Source: Bacillota bacterium
Lineage (GTDB): Bacteria; Bacillota; Clostridia; Clostridiales; Clostridiaceae
DNA: 28,630 bases
NCBI GenBank assembly: GCA_023399035.1
Contig: JAEWQX010000194.1
Location: forward strand, 1-28,630
Reading direction: 5' to 3'
The notes under the pieces were generated by a model. It made no database searches and was not told the origin of the DNA. It saw nothing but the letters and a program-made list of their open reading frames with translations. Below are positions 7,695 through 15,397 of this stretch, in pieces (positions within the stretch are counted from its first letter, which is position 1; each line of letters begins with the position of its first letter). Both the position numbers and the translations under genes were made by a program.

Positions 7695-8604
7695 TTTTCT
7701 CACTTCCTAATTTATGCATATTTTCTAAAGACCTTAATGCCTTTATTCTTACGTCTTCATCCAGCACAATTTCATTTTTCATATTTAATAGTGAATCATA
7801 AAGATTTTCAAGTGTTGTTTTTTTCATATCCTGACAGCATATCTTATCTCCAGGTATTATAAAAGTCTTCTCTGGATTTTTATTTTTTAATTCGTATAAA
7901 ATACCCTCTTCTGTTGCAACTATATACTCTTTGCAGTCATTGTTAGTAGCATAATCAATAATTCCGCTTGTACTTCCAATATAATCTGCCATATCCCTTA
8001 TTTCTTTAGGACATTCTGGATGTACTAATATTTTAGCCTCACTATATTCTTCTTTTGCCTTAAGGATATCTTCTCTACTCACCTTATTGTGACATCTGCA
8101 GAATCCATCCCATAATATAAATTCTTTTTCAGGGAAAAATTCAGAAATATAACCACCCAAATTTTTATCTGGTAAAAATAATATCTGTTTATTTGGAACA
8201 TTTTTCAATATCTTCAGAGCACTTGAAGACGTAACAGCAACATCACAATGAGCTTTTACATTATAAGTAGAGTTTATATAACATACAGCAAATGCTTCTG
8301 GATATTTTTCTTTCATTTCAACTACTGCCTTAGCGCTTGCCATATCCGCCATTGCACATCCTGCAGTAGGGCATGGCATCAGTACCTTCTTATGAGGAGA
8401 TAAAATCTTTGCACTTTCTGCCATAAATCTTACTCCACAGAACATTATCACTTCTTCACTGCAGTCCCTTGCTTTTTCACTTAAATAATATGAATCTCCA
8501 ACATAATCAGCTAAAGCCTGTATTTCGCCAGGAACATAATAATGTGCAAGGATAACTGCATTTTTTTCTTTTTTTAATCTTAATATTTTATCTGATAAAT
8601 TCAT
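7687..8604 (-). CDS. nadA: quinolinate synthase A
   Basis: Condenses iminoaspartate with dihydroxyacetone phosphate to quinolinate, using an oxygen-sensitive [4Fe-4S] cluster. The 305-residue form has the three expected cluster cysteines: C83 in PTAGC, C169 in GFCRCH and C257 in CCQDMKKTTL, as in the three-domain NadA proteins. AHYYVPGEIQ near residue 20 and the HPEC segment near 195 are further family marks. First gene of the nadABC operon; nadB begins inside its last codons, implying translational coupling. The ribosome site before the ATG at 8604 is weak (AGTGGTG). A near-consensus promoter and a perfect palindrome directly upstream suggest repression in response to niacin or NAD status. 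Confidence 0.97.
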   Translation of the reverse strand: MNLSDKILRLKKEKNAVILAHYYVPGEIQALADYVGDSYYLSEKARDCSEEVIMFCGVRFMAESAKILSPHKKVLMPCPTAGCAMADMASAKAVVEMKEKYPEAFAVCYINSTYNVKAHCDVAVTSSSALKILKNVPNKQILFLPDKNLGGYISEFFPEKEFILWDGFCRCHNKVSREDILKAKEEYSEAKILVHPECPKEIRDMADYIGSTSGIIDYATNNDCKEYIVATEEGILYELKNKNPEKTFIIPGDKICCQDMKKTTLENLYDSLLNMKNEIVLDEDVRIKALRSLENMHKLGSEKNE

Positions 8605-8638
8605 TTTAATATTTACACCACTTTTCTTAATTGTTTAC

Positions 8639-8654
8639 AGGTGTATATACACCT
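8639..8654. promoter_or_regulatory. palindromic operator of nadABC, NiaR-like
   Basis: AGGTGTATATACACCT is a perfect 16-base palindrome. It begins two bases after the predicted start site (+2 to +17), a position suited to repression. The location in front of nadA and the GGTGT...ACACC form fit a niacin-responsive repressor of the NiaR (YrxA) type. The regulator gene itself is not in the window. Confidence 0.65.
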
Positions 8655-8662
8655 TGCAGATT

Positions 8663-8691
8663 ATTATATCACCGCTTGTCCTCACATTCAA
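8663..8691 (-). promoter_or_regulatory. promoter of nadABC
   Basis: Minus-strand TTGAAT (8686-8691), a 17-base spacer and TATAAT (8663-8668); predicted start at 8656. Confidence 0.75.
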
Positions 8692-8943
8692 TAAATAAAA
8701 ATATATTGAATTCTAAAAACTCCATAATAATTTTATTCAAAAAGCATTAACAGATATTGAAAAAACAGGTAATGAATAATAATGAATTTAACAAAAATTA
8801 TGATAATAACATGGATGATTAATCAATATACTTTATAATTTACTTTTTCATAACAAACTATATTCTTACTAAAAAACTAAATCTCGAATAAATATTTCAT
8901 AATAAATTTATTATAAAAATATTTATCTTATTTATAATAAAAG
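8692..8943. other. AT-rich spacer between nadABC promoter and hcp terminator
   Basis: Very AT-rich and without a credible gene. A 16-codon plus-strand frame beginning near 8773 lacks a proper ribosome site. I see no structured element here. Confidence 0.4.
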
Positions 8944-9007
8944 CTCACTCCATATTGAACTGCCCCTGTCAAGTAGACAGAGGGCAGTTCATATTAAAGT
9001 GAGTTTT
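8944..9007 (-). terminator. long hairpin, terminator of hcp
   Basis: Sixty-base near-perfect hairpin. Outer arms CTCACT/AGTGAG are at 8944-8949 and 8998-9003. Inner arms TGAACTGCCC/GGGCAGTTCA are at 8956-8965 and 8982-8991, then TGTC/GACA around an AAGTA loop. T-rich sequence follows on both strands. It ends 12 bases from the hcp stop codon, so it should terminate hcp. The GC-rich inner part, running from TG to CA, is unusual for this region and looks like two fused inverted IS ends (see findings). Confidence 0.8.
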
Positions 9008-9015
9008 TATTTTTA

Positions 9016-10941
9016 TTATTTATTTAACTTAGCAAGTAAGTCTTCTACATTTAATCCATGTACATTACATGCTTCTTCTAATGTTTCCATTTGAGATGAT
9101 GGGCATCCGATGCAGTGCATTCCACATTCCATTAATATCTTTGTGTTTTCTGGGTCTGCATTAACTATATCAGCAATAACCATATCCTTTGTTATTACTC
9201 CGTTTTCAGCTTTTGCAGCTTTTACTTCTTCACCAAAGAACATTTCCATGTCTTCTTCTACTGTTGATATTCCGCCAATACCAAAATTCTCAACTAATAC
9301 TTTTGCAACATTAGGAGATAAGAATGCTGGCAGAGTTGGTCCTAAGTGAATTTCTTTTACTCCAAGATATAAAAGACTTAAAAGTACAATAACTGCTTTT
9401 TGTTCATACCATGCAATATTGTATATTATTGGTAATTCATTTATATCAGTTAATTCAAATACTTCTTTTAATTTAAGAGCTATTAATGCTAATGAATAAG
9501 AATCATTACATTGACCTGCATCTAATACTCTTGGAATTCCACCAATGTCACCTAAATCAAGTTTATTATATTTATATTTTGCACAACCTGCAGTTAAAAT
9601 TACTGTATCCTTAGGTAAAGCTTTTGCAAAATCAGTATAGTAATTTCTCTTAGAAGCTCTTCCATCACATCCTGCCATTACTACAAACTTCTTTATAGCA
9701 CCAGATTTAACTGCTTCTACTACAGTATCAGCTAAAGCAAATACCTGTTCATGAGCAAATCCTCCAATTATTTCACCAGTTTCAATTTCAGTTGGTGCTT
9801 TGCAAGTCTTTGCAAGTTCAATTATTTCTGAGAAGTCCTTCGCACTTCCTGATTCACCTTCAATGTGCTTACATCCTGCAAATCCTGCTGCACCTGTTGT
9901 AAACATTCTGTCCTTATAAGAATCTTTTGGTGGTACAATACAGTTTGTAGTCATTAAGATTGGTCCATTGAATGATTCAAATTCTTCCTTCTGCTTCCAC
10001 CATGCATTACCGTAGTTACCTACTAAGTGACTGTATTTCTTTAAGTGTGGGTAATAGTGTGCTGGTAACATTTCTGAGTGAGTATAAACATCTACTCCTG
10101 TTCCTTCTGTTTGTATTAATAATTGTTCAATATCTGCTAAATCATGACCTGATACTAATATTCCAGGATTTTTGCCTACACCTATATTAACCTTTGTTAT
10201 TTCAGGATTTCCATAAGTTGAAGTGTTTGCAGTGTCAAGTAAAGCCATTCCATCAACACCAACTTTACCTGTTTCTAAAGTTAAAGCTACTAAATCATCA
10301 GCACTTAAAGTATCGTCTAATAATTTTGCTAATGTTTCCTGCATGAATGCATCAATTTCTTCATTATCATATCCTAATGCATTTGCATGTTTAGAATATG
10401 CACTTAATCCCTTTAATCCATAAGTTATTAATTCTCTTAAAGAACGAACATCTTCATTTTCTGTTGAAAGAACTCCAACTTCCTTAGATTCTGCTTTTGC
10501 TTTTAATATCTTATTTACTTCTTCTGCTTCTTTATTTCCATTAACAAGATTTTTAATTGCTGCTAATATTCCTGTCTTATTTTCAACATTTATATCCCAT
10601 GTAGCAGCTTCTGTTAATCCTTCTTTGTCATTAAGAAGTTCCATTAATTCATTCTTCTTTGCTAATGTTTCCTTAACTCTTACATAAAAAACTTCATCAT
10701 CAAAGTTTGCATTTGTAATTGTTGTGAATAAGTTAAGAGTAATATAATGATTTAACTCTTTACTTATTGTTTTTCCTTCTTTACGTAAACGAGTTGTAAC
10801 CTCAGATAACCCTTTTGTTACATATATTAATAAATCCTGCATATTTGCAAGGTCTGCACTCTTACCACATACCCCTACTTTTGTACATCCTTTATTTCCT
10901 GCTGTCTCCTGACATTGGAAGCAAAACATATTATTTTCCAT
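9016..10941 (-). CDS. hcp: hydroxylamine reductase (hybrid-cluster protein) with C-terminal redox-disulfide domain
   Basis: Hcp reduces hydroxylamine to ammonia and has NO reductase and nitrosylase activity in other bacteria; cytoplasmic, oxygen-sensitive. The N-terminal cluster motif is C-x2-C-x8-C-x5-C (CFQC then GC and GVCGK), the class I pattern that binds [4Fe-4S]. Hybrid-cluster ligand regions follow: GHDLADIE, TNCIVPP, TTGAAGFAGCKHIEG, AGCDGR, LTAGCAKYKYN and AGQCNDSYS. The last 65 or so residues (ADIVNADPENTKILMECGM, then HCIGCPSS) form a DUF1858-type hybrid-cluster-associated redox-disulfide domain, explaining 641 residues against the usual 540-555. The ATG at 10941 has GGAGG eight bases upstream; an in-frame TTG at 10956 lies inside that ribosome site and is rejected. 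A class II CRP/FNR-like site precedes it. Confidence 0.97.
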   Translation of the reverse strand: MENNMFCFQCQETAGNKGCTKVGVCGKSADLANMQDLLIYVTKGLSEVTTRLRKEGKTISKELNHYITLNLFTTITNANFDDEVFYVRVKETLAKKNELMELLNDKEGLTEAATWDINVENKTGILAAIKNLVNGNKEAEEVNKILKAKAESKEVGVLSTENEDVRSLRELITYGLKGLSAYSKHANALGYDNEEIDAFMQETLAKLLDDTLSADDLVALTLETGKVGVDGMALLDTANTSTYGNPEITKVNIGVGKNPGILVSGHDLADIEQLLIQTEGTGVDVYTHSEMLPAHYYPHLKKYSHLVGNYGNAWWKQKEEFESFNGPILMTTNCIVPPKDSYKDRMFTTGAAGFAGCKHIEGESGSAKDFSEIIELAKTCKAPTEIETGEIIGGFAHEQVFALADTVVEAVKSGAIKKFVVMAGCDGRASKRNYYTDFAKALPKDTVILTAGCAKYKYNKLDLGDIGGIPRVLDAGQCNDSYSLALIALKLKEVFELTDINELPIIYNIAWYEQKAVIVLLSLLYLGVKEIHLGPTLPAFLSPNVAKVLVENFGIGGISTVEEDMEMFFGEEVKAAKAENGVITKDMVIADIVNADPENTKILMECGMHCIGCPSSQMETLEEACNVHGLNVEDLLAKLNK

Positions 10942-11042
10942 AATTAATTCCTCCAAATTATAAATATATTATTTATTCAAAAACTATAAAAGTATATTGT
11001 TTTTTAACTTTTTATTTAAACTTATTCCAAAGCTATGTACTG

Positions 11043-11085
11043 ATTGTATATGTAAATCAGTTTATAGTATGTAACACATGTTACA
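11043..11085 (-). promoter_or_regulatory. hcp promoter with CRP/FNR-type (HcpR-like) operator
   Basis: The inverted repeat TGTAACACATGTTACA (11070-11085) has seven-base arms around CA. A -10 box TACAAT lies at 11043-11048 on the minus strand, giving a start at 11036, so the palindrome is centred at -41.5. The -35 position is poor (CATACT), as expected for an activator-dependent class II promoter. HcpR-family CRP/FNR proteins control hcp in other anaerobes. A second site of the same type precedes the gene at 13433-14071. Confidence 0.75.
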
Positions 11086-11091
11086 CATTGC

Positions 11092-11147
11092 AAATAAAAA
11101 AATCAGATTTTATATATATTTATAATTCATACATATAAAATCTGATT
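11092..11147 (-). terminator. terminator of the transmembrane chemoreceptor gene
   Basis: Fifteen-base perfect stem (11101-11115 with 11133-11147) followed on the minus strand by a seven-base T run. Confidence 0.85.
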
Positions 11148-11225
11148 ATTAAATCACAAAAATAATTCTATCTAATTAACTAATCTATTCACCATAATTA
11201 CCATATAATTAATTTTTATTTTTAA

Positions 11226-13226
11226 CTAAAATTCAAAATTTAACATGTCTTCTTTAAGTTCATCAACATTTTCTTGTAATTGCATAAATTTCTCAACAAA
11301 TGTACTAGTTGTTGCTGATACTTCTTCTGCAGCAGCTGTTACTTCTTCAGAACCTGCTGCTGTTTCTTCTAATATTGCTGAGAGATTTTCTATCTTACTT
11401 AAAATCTTTTCTTTCATTTCATTTACTGATGATACTTCATTTCTTACATTTGTTATTTTTTCACTTAAATCTTGAACTGATAAACATATATCTGTAAATG
11501 CTTTTTTAGATTGAATTATTGTATCTTCCTGATTTTCAACTAATTCTGTCGTCTTGTTTACTCTTTCAACTGCTCTATCAGACCTTCCTTTTATCTCTTT
11601 AATTACATTATCTATATTTTTAGCTGAAACTTCAGTTTCTTCTGCTAATTTTCTTATTTCTTCTGCAACTACTGCAAAACCTTTTCCACTTTCTCCTGCT
11701 CTTGCTGCTTCAATTGCCGCATTTAAAGCTAATAAATTAGTTTGTGAGGTTATATTACTAATTGTAGTATTTAACACTCCGATATCTTCAATGCTTTTTG
11801 CTACTTCATTTACTATGTCTTTTACCATTTTTGAACTTTCTTTCGTTTCAGTCGATTGTGCTTGAATTACTTCTATCACGTTAATACCATTAATACTTAA
11901 CTCATCAGTCTTAGCTGCTAATATATTAACTTTTTCTGTGGCATTTCCTATACTATTCATTGACGATGATAGCTTGTCCATTTTATTTGAAATATCCTCC
12001 AAATCCTCAGAACATTCAACATTACCTTGAGAAATTTGAGTTATAGTGCTGCTAACCTGATCTATGGATTCGGAAATCTGTCTACTTATATTAAACGCTT
12101 CATCAGATTTTTCATTTACATCATATATAGATTTATCAACATTACTCATAAGTCTAGAAATATTATCAGTCATTAAATTAAAACTATCCTTAAGCATTTT
12201 GAATTCATAAACATTGATTGTATCTTCAAGTTTTTCATTTAATATTCCATCTGAAGCTTTTTCTATATGATTTTTTAATTCTATTATTGAATTGCTTAGC
12301 TTTCTTGTAAAGTAAATAGCCACTACAGATGAAATAACTGCTAATAATATAATAATTATCATATTATTTATAAGTATATGATTTGTAGACTCTTTAAAAT
12401 TTTTAGTCGGTTCCCTAAGTATTATTTTCCAATCATTTATTTTTGAAGTTATATATATTGATTCATATTTTATTCCATCATATTTAAAATTAACACGTCC
12501 ACTATTATTATTCTTTATTTCATCAATCACAGAATATTCTGCTGGCTCTGATCCACCTAATTTGGTTTCGTCTGCACTAAAGATAACTAAAGCATCGACT
12601 GGATCCATCACAATAAAATCTCCGCCATTACCATATTTCACATTAGATAAACTCTCCGATATATCTTCTAATTCAACATCCATCGCAATAACACCGTATA
12701 CAGTATTATTAACTGAAACAGCTTTATATAATGTTGTTATCATTTTACCTGTTAATTCATCTTTGTATGGCTGATCTATACGTGTTTTCTTTGGATTATT
12801 AGTACAATCTATATACCAATCCTTTTCCTTATGATTATATCCTTCTGGAAGATCTTCTCCTAAGGTTTGAATAAATTCTCCAGCTTCTGATGCATAATAA
12901 AAATTCACTATTCCTTCATTTGAATTTTTAATTAACATCATATCATCAACTAATTGTCCATTAATATAGGTACTATCTGCAAAAGCACCCTTGGCTGATA
13001 CTGTTGATAAATATGATTCATATTGTAAAATCTTATCTTCTATATTTCCCTCAATAATATTACATAATAGCTCTCCCTGTTCCCTAAATGTTTTTTCATT
13101 ATTTTTTTCTAGTACTATTGATGATATAAATCCAGAAAAAATTAAGGGTGTTAATGCTAAAAATAGTATGATTATTAATAATATACTTTTAATTTTAAAA
13201 TAAGTTTTTTTTTCATTTTTATACAT
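11226..13226 (-). CDS. methyl-accepting chemotaxis protein, dCache sensor type
   Basis: Transmembrane chemoreceptor that relays extracellular ligand binding to CheA/CheW. Of 666 residues, a first membrane helix lies at about 13-38 and an extracytoplasmic sensor at about 40-280. The sensor segments KEKDWYIDC, PYKDELTGKMITTLYKAV and YGVIAMDVEL are typical of a double-Cache (dCache_1) fold. A second membrane helix (around 285-308), a HAMP-like linker and a long coiled-coil signalling domain follow. The hairpin tip reads EISNITSQTNLLALNAAIEAARAGE-type, the CheA/CheW contact region. The ligand is unknown; dCache domains often bind amino acids or small carboxylates. Monocistronic: GGAGAG lies before the start at 13226 and a terminator follows. 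It sits between hcp and the orphan/FIST cluster, but no CRP/FNR-like site was found upstream. Confidence 0.95.
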   Translation of the reverse strand: MYKNEKKTYFKIKSILLIIILFLALTPLIFSGFISSIVLEKNNEKTFREQGELLCNIIEGNIEDKILQYESYLSTVSAKGAFADSTYINGQLVDDMMLIKNSNEGIVNFYYASEAGEFIQTLGEDLPEGYNHKEKDWYIDCTNNPKKTRIDQPYKDELTGKMITTLYKAVSVNNTVYGVIAMDVELEDISESLSNVKYGNGGDFIVMDPVDALVIFSADETKLGGSEPAEYSVIDEIKNNNSGRVNFKYDGIKYESIYITSKINDWKIILREPTKNFKESTNHILINNMIIIILLAVISSVVAIYFTRKLSNSIIELKNHIEKASDGILNEKLEDTINVYEFKMLKDSFNLMTDNISRLMSNVDKSIYDVNEKSDEAFNISRQISESIDQVSSTITQISQGNVECSEDLEDISNKMDKLSSSMNSIGNATEKVNILAAKTDELSINGINVIEVIQAQSTETKESSKMVKDIVNEVAKSIEDIGVLNTTISNITSQTNLLALNAAIEAARAGESGKGFAVVAEEIRKLAEETEVSAKNIDNVIKEIKGRSDRAVERVNKTTELVENQEDTIIQSKKAFTDICLSVQDLSEKITNVRNEVSSVNEMKEKILSKIENLSAILEETAAGSEEVTAAAEEVSATTSTFVEKFMQLQENVDELKEDMLNFEF

Positions 13227-13363
13227 AATATCTCTCCTTTTTGTAGCATTATTAAATTATATACTCTTTTTATGCATTTTTCATCTATTTTTTTAATTTT
13301 TTCAAATAAATATTAAATTTAACATAAATTAAAATTTTATTTATTATTGCTCTTAGATATAAC

Positions 13364-13416
13364 AAAAAAAGTGTCTGTTACATTAATAATCTTAAATAAT
13401 TAAATATAACAAACAC
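13364..13416 (-). terminator. terminator of the 212-residue protein gene
   Basis: Ten-base stem (13371-13380 with 13407-13416, including a G-U pair on the minus-strand RNA) with a 26-base loop, followed by seven T. It lies 17 bases past the stop codon. Confidence 0.7.
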
Positions 13417-13432
13417 TCACTAATCATTGAAT

Positions 13433-14071
13433 TTATCGCTTTATTATACAAAAACTCCCATCATCATTTTTTATATATTGAAATTCATCATTTAATGTAT
13501 TTACAAATGCTTTAATCCATAAATCTCTTAAATTATAAAACTGCTCAACATTTATATTTTCTCTTTCCCATATTTCTTTATGAACACATATTCTCTTTCT
13601 CCATGTTATAGTATGCTCATTATTTTCTATTATTTCATCAACTCTGTCACATGGCATTCCATCTAAAATATAATCATTTATTCTGCTATAAATATCAGCT
13701 GCAGTATTAAATTCTGTACTTACCCTCTTAACTTCATTAGCTGCTTTTATACCTTGAGATATATAAATATTTTGTATTTTAACAATATTATTTACATCAT
13801 TTACAATTATAGCTCTTGTCCATGCTGCCATTCTTCCTTCAGCACTATGTATTTTTTCCTGAAGCCATCCATGTATATTCCCTGTATCAATCATTTCTTC
13901 TAATGGTGCATCTGGAAGCATTTCACCATATTTATTTTCTATTTCATTTTTTACTTCATCAACATTTATACCTATAGATGATGCTAAATTAATTATTTCT
14001 CTTTCTAAATTTTCAAACCATACTATTTTATTAAATAACCAGTAATGAATTTTGCCTAAAAATAAACTCAT
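13433..14071 (-). CDS. orphan helical protein, 212 residues, under CRP/FNR-like control
   Basis: I do not recognise the family. The protein is soluble and mostly helical, with no signal peptide or membrane segment. Two His-Trp-containing patterns stand out: GKIHYWLFNKIVWFENLE near the N-terminus, and GNIHGWLQEKIHSAEGRMA around residues 63-82. A second half (about 95-210) ends in short strands (FQYIKNDDGSFCIIKR). The conserved-looking histidines could bind a cofactor, but that is speculation. The ATG at 14071 has AAGGAGA. It is transcribed divergently from the FIST and soluble chemoreceptor genes. A palindrome matching the hcp site is centred at -41.5 from its predicted start. It is therefore a candidate member of the hcp regulon, perhaps in nitrosative stress sensing or repair. 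Confidence 0.85.
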   Translation of the reverse strand: MSLFLGKIHYWLFNKIVWFENLEREIINLASSIGINVDEVKNEIENKYGEMLPDAPLEEMIDTGNIHGWLQEKIHSAEGRMAAWTRAIIVNDVNNIVKIQNIYISQGIKAANEVKRVSTEFNTAADIYSRINDYILDGMPCDRVDEIIENNEHTITWRKRICVHKEIWERENINVEQFYNLRDLWIKAFVNTLNDEFQYIKNDDGSFCIIKR

Positions 14072-14128
14072 TATTTTTCTCCTTCATATTATCAAAAATT
14101 TTATCTATATTAGTTTTTACATTTTTAT

Positions 14129-14170
14129 ATTATACATACACCTAAATATAATTTCCGTAACATAAGTTAC
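14129..14170 (-). promoter_or_regulatory. promoter and CRP/FNR-type operator of the orphan gene
   Basis: GTAACATAAGTTAC (14157-14170) is an inverted repeat GTAAC/GTTAC with a four-base spacer, closely matching the hcp operator core GTAACACATGTTAC. A consensus -10 TATAAT lies at 14129-14134 on the minus strand, giving a start at 14122, so the palindrome is again centred at -41.5. It could also act on the divergent gene, whose best promoter lies about 120 bases away. Confidence 0.7.
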
Positions 14171-14248
14171 ACAGTATTTATATATGAATTTCTCATTATA
14201 AAAGATTTTATACATAAAAATACAGCATTTCCCATTCTAATAACATAT

Positions 14249-14278
14249 TTAACATTTTATAACTTTTTATGATATAAT
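14249..14278 (+). promoter_or_regulatory. candidate promoter of the FIST/chemoreceptor pair
   Basis: TTAACA (14249-14254), an 18-base spacer and TATAAT (14273-14278); predicted start near 14285, about 33 bases before the FIST start codon. Confidence 0.5.
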
Positions 14279-14317
14279 TTAATAAAATAACTTATTTTCC
14301 TCAAGGAGATTGTATTT

Positions 14318-15373
14318 ATGAAAAAAGTAATAAACTTAACCCAAAGTAAATTTAACCTAAATGAATTAAAAAAAATGATTCCAGAAGATTATTTAATAGT
14401 ATTCTTCTGTCCAGTAGAATGGATTGATGATATCGGAAAATCTATTGCTGAAAACTACAAAAATAGTATTGGATGTTCAAGCTATAGAGATATAAATAAG
14501 AATACTTTCAATTATAATTCAGTAAGTTTTCTAGGTATCAAAATAGATGATGCTAAATTAATATTATTAAAAGATATAAAGGAAAAAGTGATTACATATT
14601 ACAAAGAAGTTCAATCCTTAAAGGATATTTATAAAAAAAATCACTCAATACTTCTTGAATTTACTGATGGATTAAGCCTTTCTGAGGAATCAGTTTTAAC
14701 AGTGCTTACAAACGAACTGCCTGATATACCGATAATTGGAGGAAGTGCTGCGGATAATGGAAGCTTCATCGAAACTAAAGTGTGCATAAATGGTATTTCT
14801 GCTTCTAATGCATCTGCATTATGCATGATTACTAGTCCAATGGAAATTGAATATCACTGCGAAAATATTTATGAACCTACTGATATAAGAGGAATAATAA
14901 CAGATTCAGAGCTTTTCGAAAGAAAGATACACAAAATAGATGGTATTCCTGCAGTTGACTTCTACTGTGATGCACTTAATGTTTCTAAGGAGAATATGAA
15001 GCAGGAGTTTATTTATCATCCTATTTCAAGATTAATTGGAGACAGATACTTTATAACATCTCTTAAGGATGTAGATAGAAGCTCCTTTAATGTATATGCT
15101 AGAAGCTTTCAGGAATCATATATTTCTATATGCAACCCTATGAATTATCAAAAATTATGGAAAGAAAGCTCAGAAAAAAATTCTGATAAGTACTGCGGTG
15201 GAATTTTTATAAACTGCATTTTCAGAACACAGCTTTTTGAAGAAGAAAATACAATGAGAAACTTCCAAAAATATCTTGATACCTTTGGTGACTATATATG
15301 TATGACTTCCTATGGAGAACAATTTTGTGATTCTCACGCAAATCAGACTATGACTTACTGCTTATTTAAATAA
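14318..15373 (+). CDS. FIST-domain sensory protein
   Basis: A 351-residue soluble protein consisting of FIST N and FIST C domains. IIGGSAADNGSF (139-150) is the FIST_N landmark, and the C-terminus ends in SYGEQ, then NQTM, the FIST_C pattern usually written GEQ...NQT. FIST domains are small-molecule sensors found next to or fused with signalling modules. One branch, NosP, binds heme and senses nitric oxide; others are thought to bind amino acids. No output domain is fused, so the partner is probably the soluble chemoreceptor starting 24 bases downstream. AAGGAG lies before the ATG. A CRP/FNR-like palindrome shared with the hcp promoter lies in the divergent region upstream. The ligand cannot be read from the sequence. 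Confidence 0.93.
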   Translation: MKKVINLTQSKFNLNELKKMIPEDYLIVFFCPVEWIDDIGKSIAENYKNSIGCSSYRDINKNTFNYNSVSFLGIKIDDAKLILLKDIKEKVITYYKEVQSLKDIYKKNHSILLEFTDGLSLSEESVLTVLTNELPDIPIIGGSAADNGSFIETKVCINGISASNASALCMITSPMEIEYHCENIYEPTDIRGIITDSELFERKIHKIDGIPAVDFYCDALNVSKENMKQEFIYHPISRLIGDRYFITSLKDVDRSSFNVYARSFQESYISICNPMNYQKLWKESSEKNSDKYCGGIFINCIFRTQLFEEENTMRNFQKYLDTFGDYICMTSYGEQFCDSHANQTMTYCLFK

Positions 15374-15397
15374 AGTATTATATTTGGAGGTAAAATC

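Noticed and set aside
8773..8823. 16-codon plus-strand frame in the nadA-hcp spacer
   Set aside because: Asn-rich chance frame in AT-rich DNA with no proper ribosome site.
9972..10423. Plus-strand open frames opposite hcp and other large genes
   Set aside because: They are antisense to strongly conserved coding sequence and have no start signals or recognisable products.
10942..10956. TTG start at 10956 for hcp, adding five residues
   Set aside because: The TTG lies inside the GGAGG ribosome site that serves the ATG at 10941.
10995..11035. Additional promoter-like AT boxes upstream of hcp
   Set aside because: Many TATAAT-like strings occur by composition; only the one placed correctly against the palindrome was kept.
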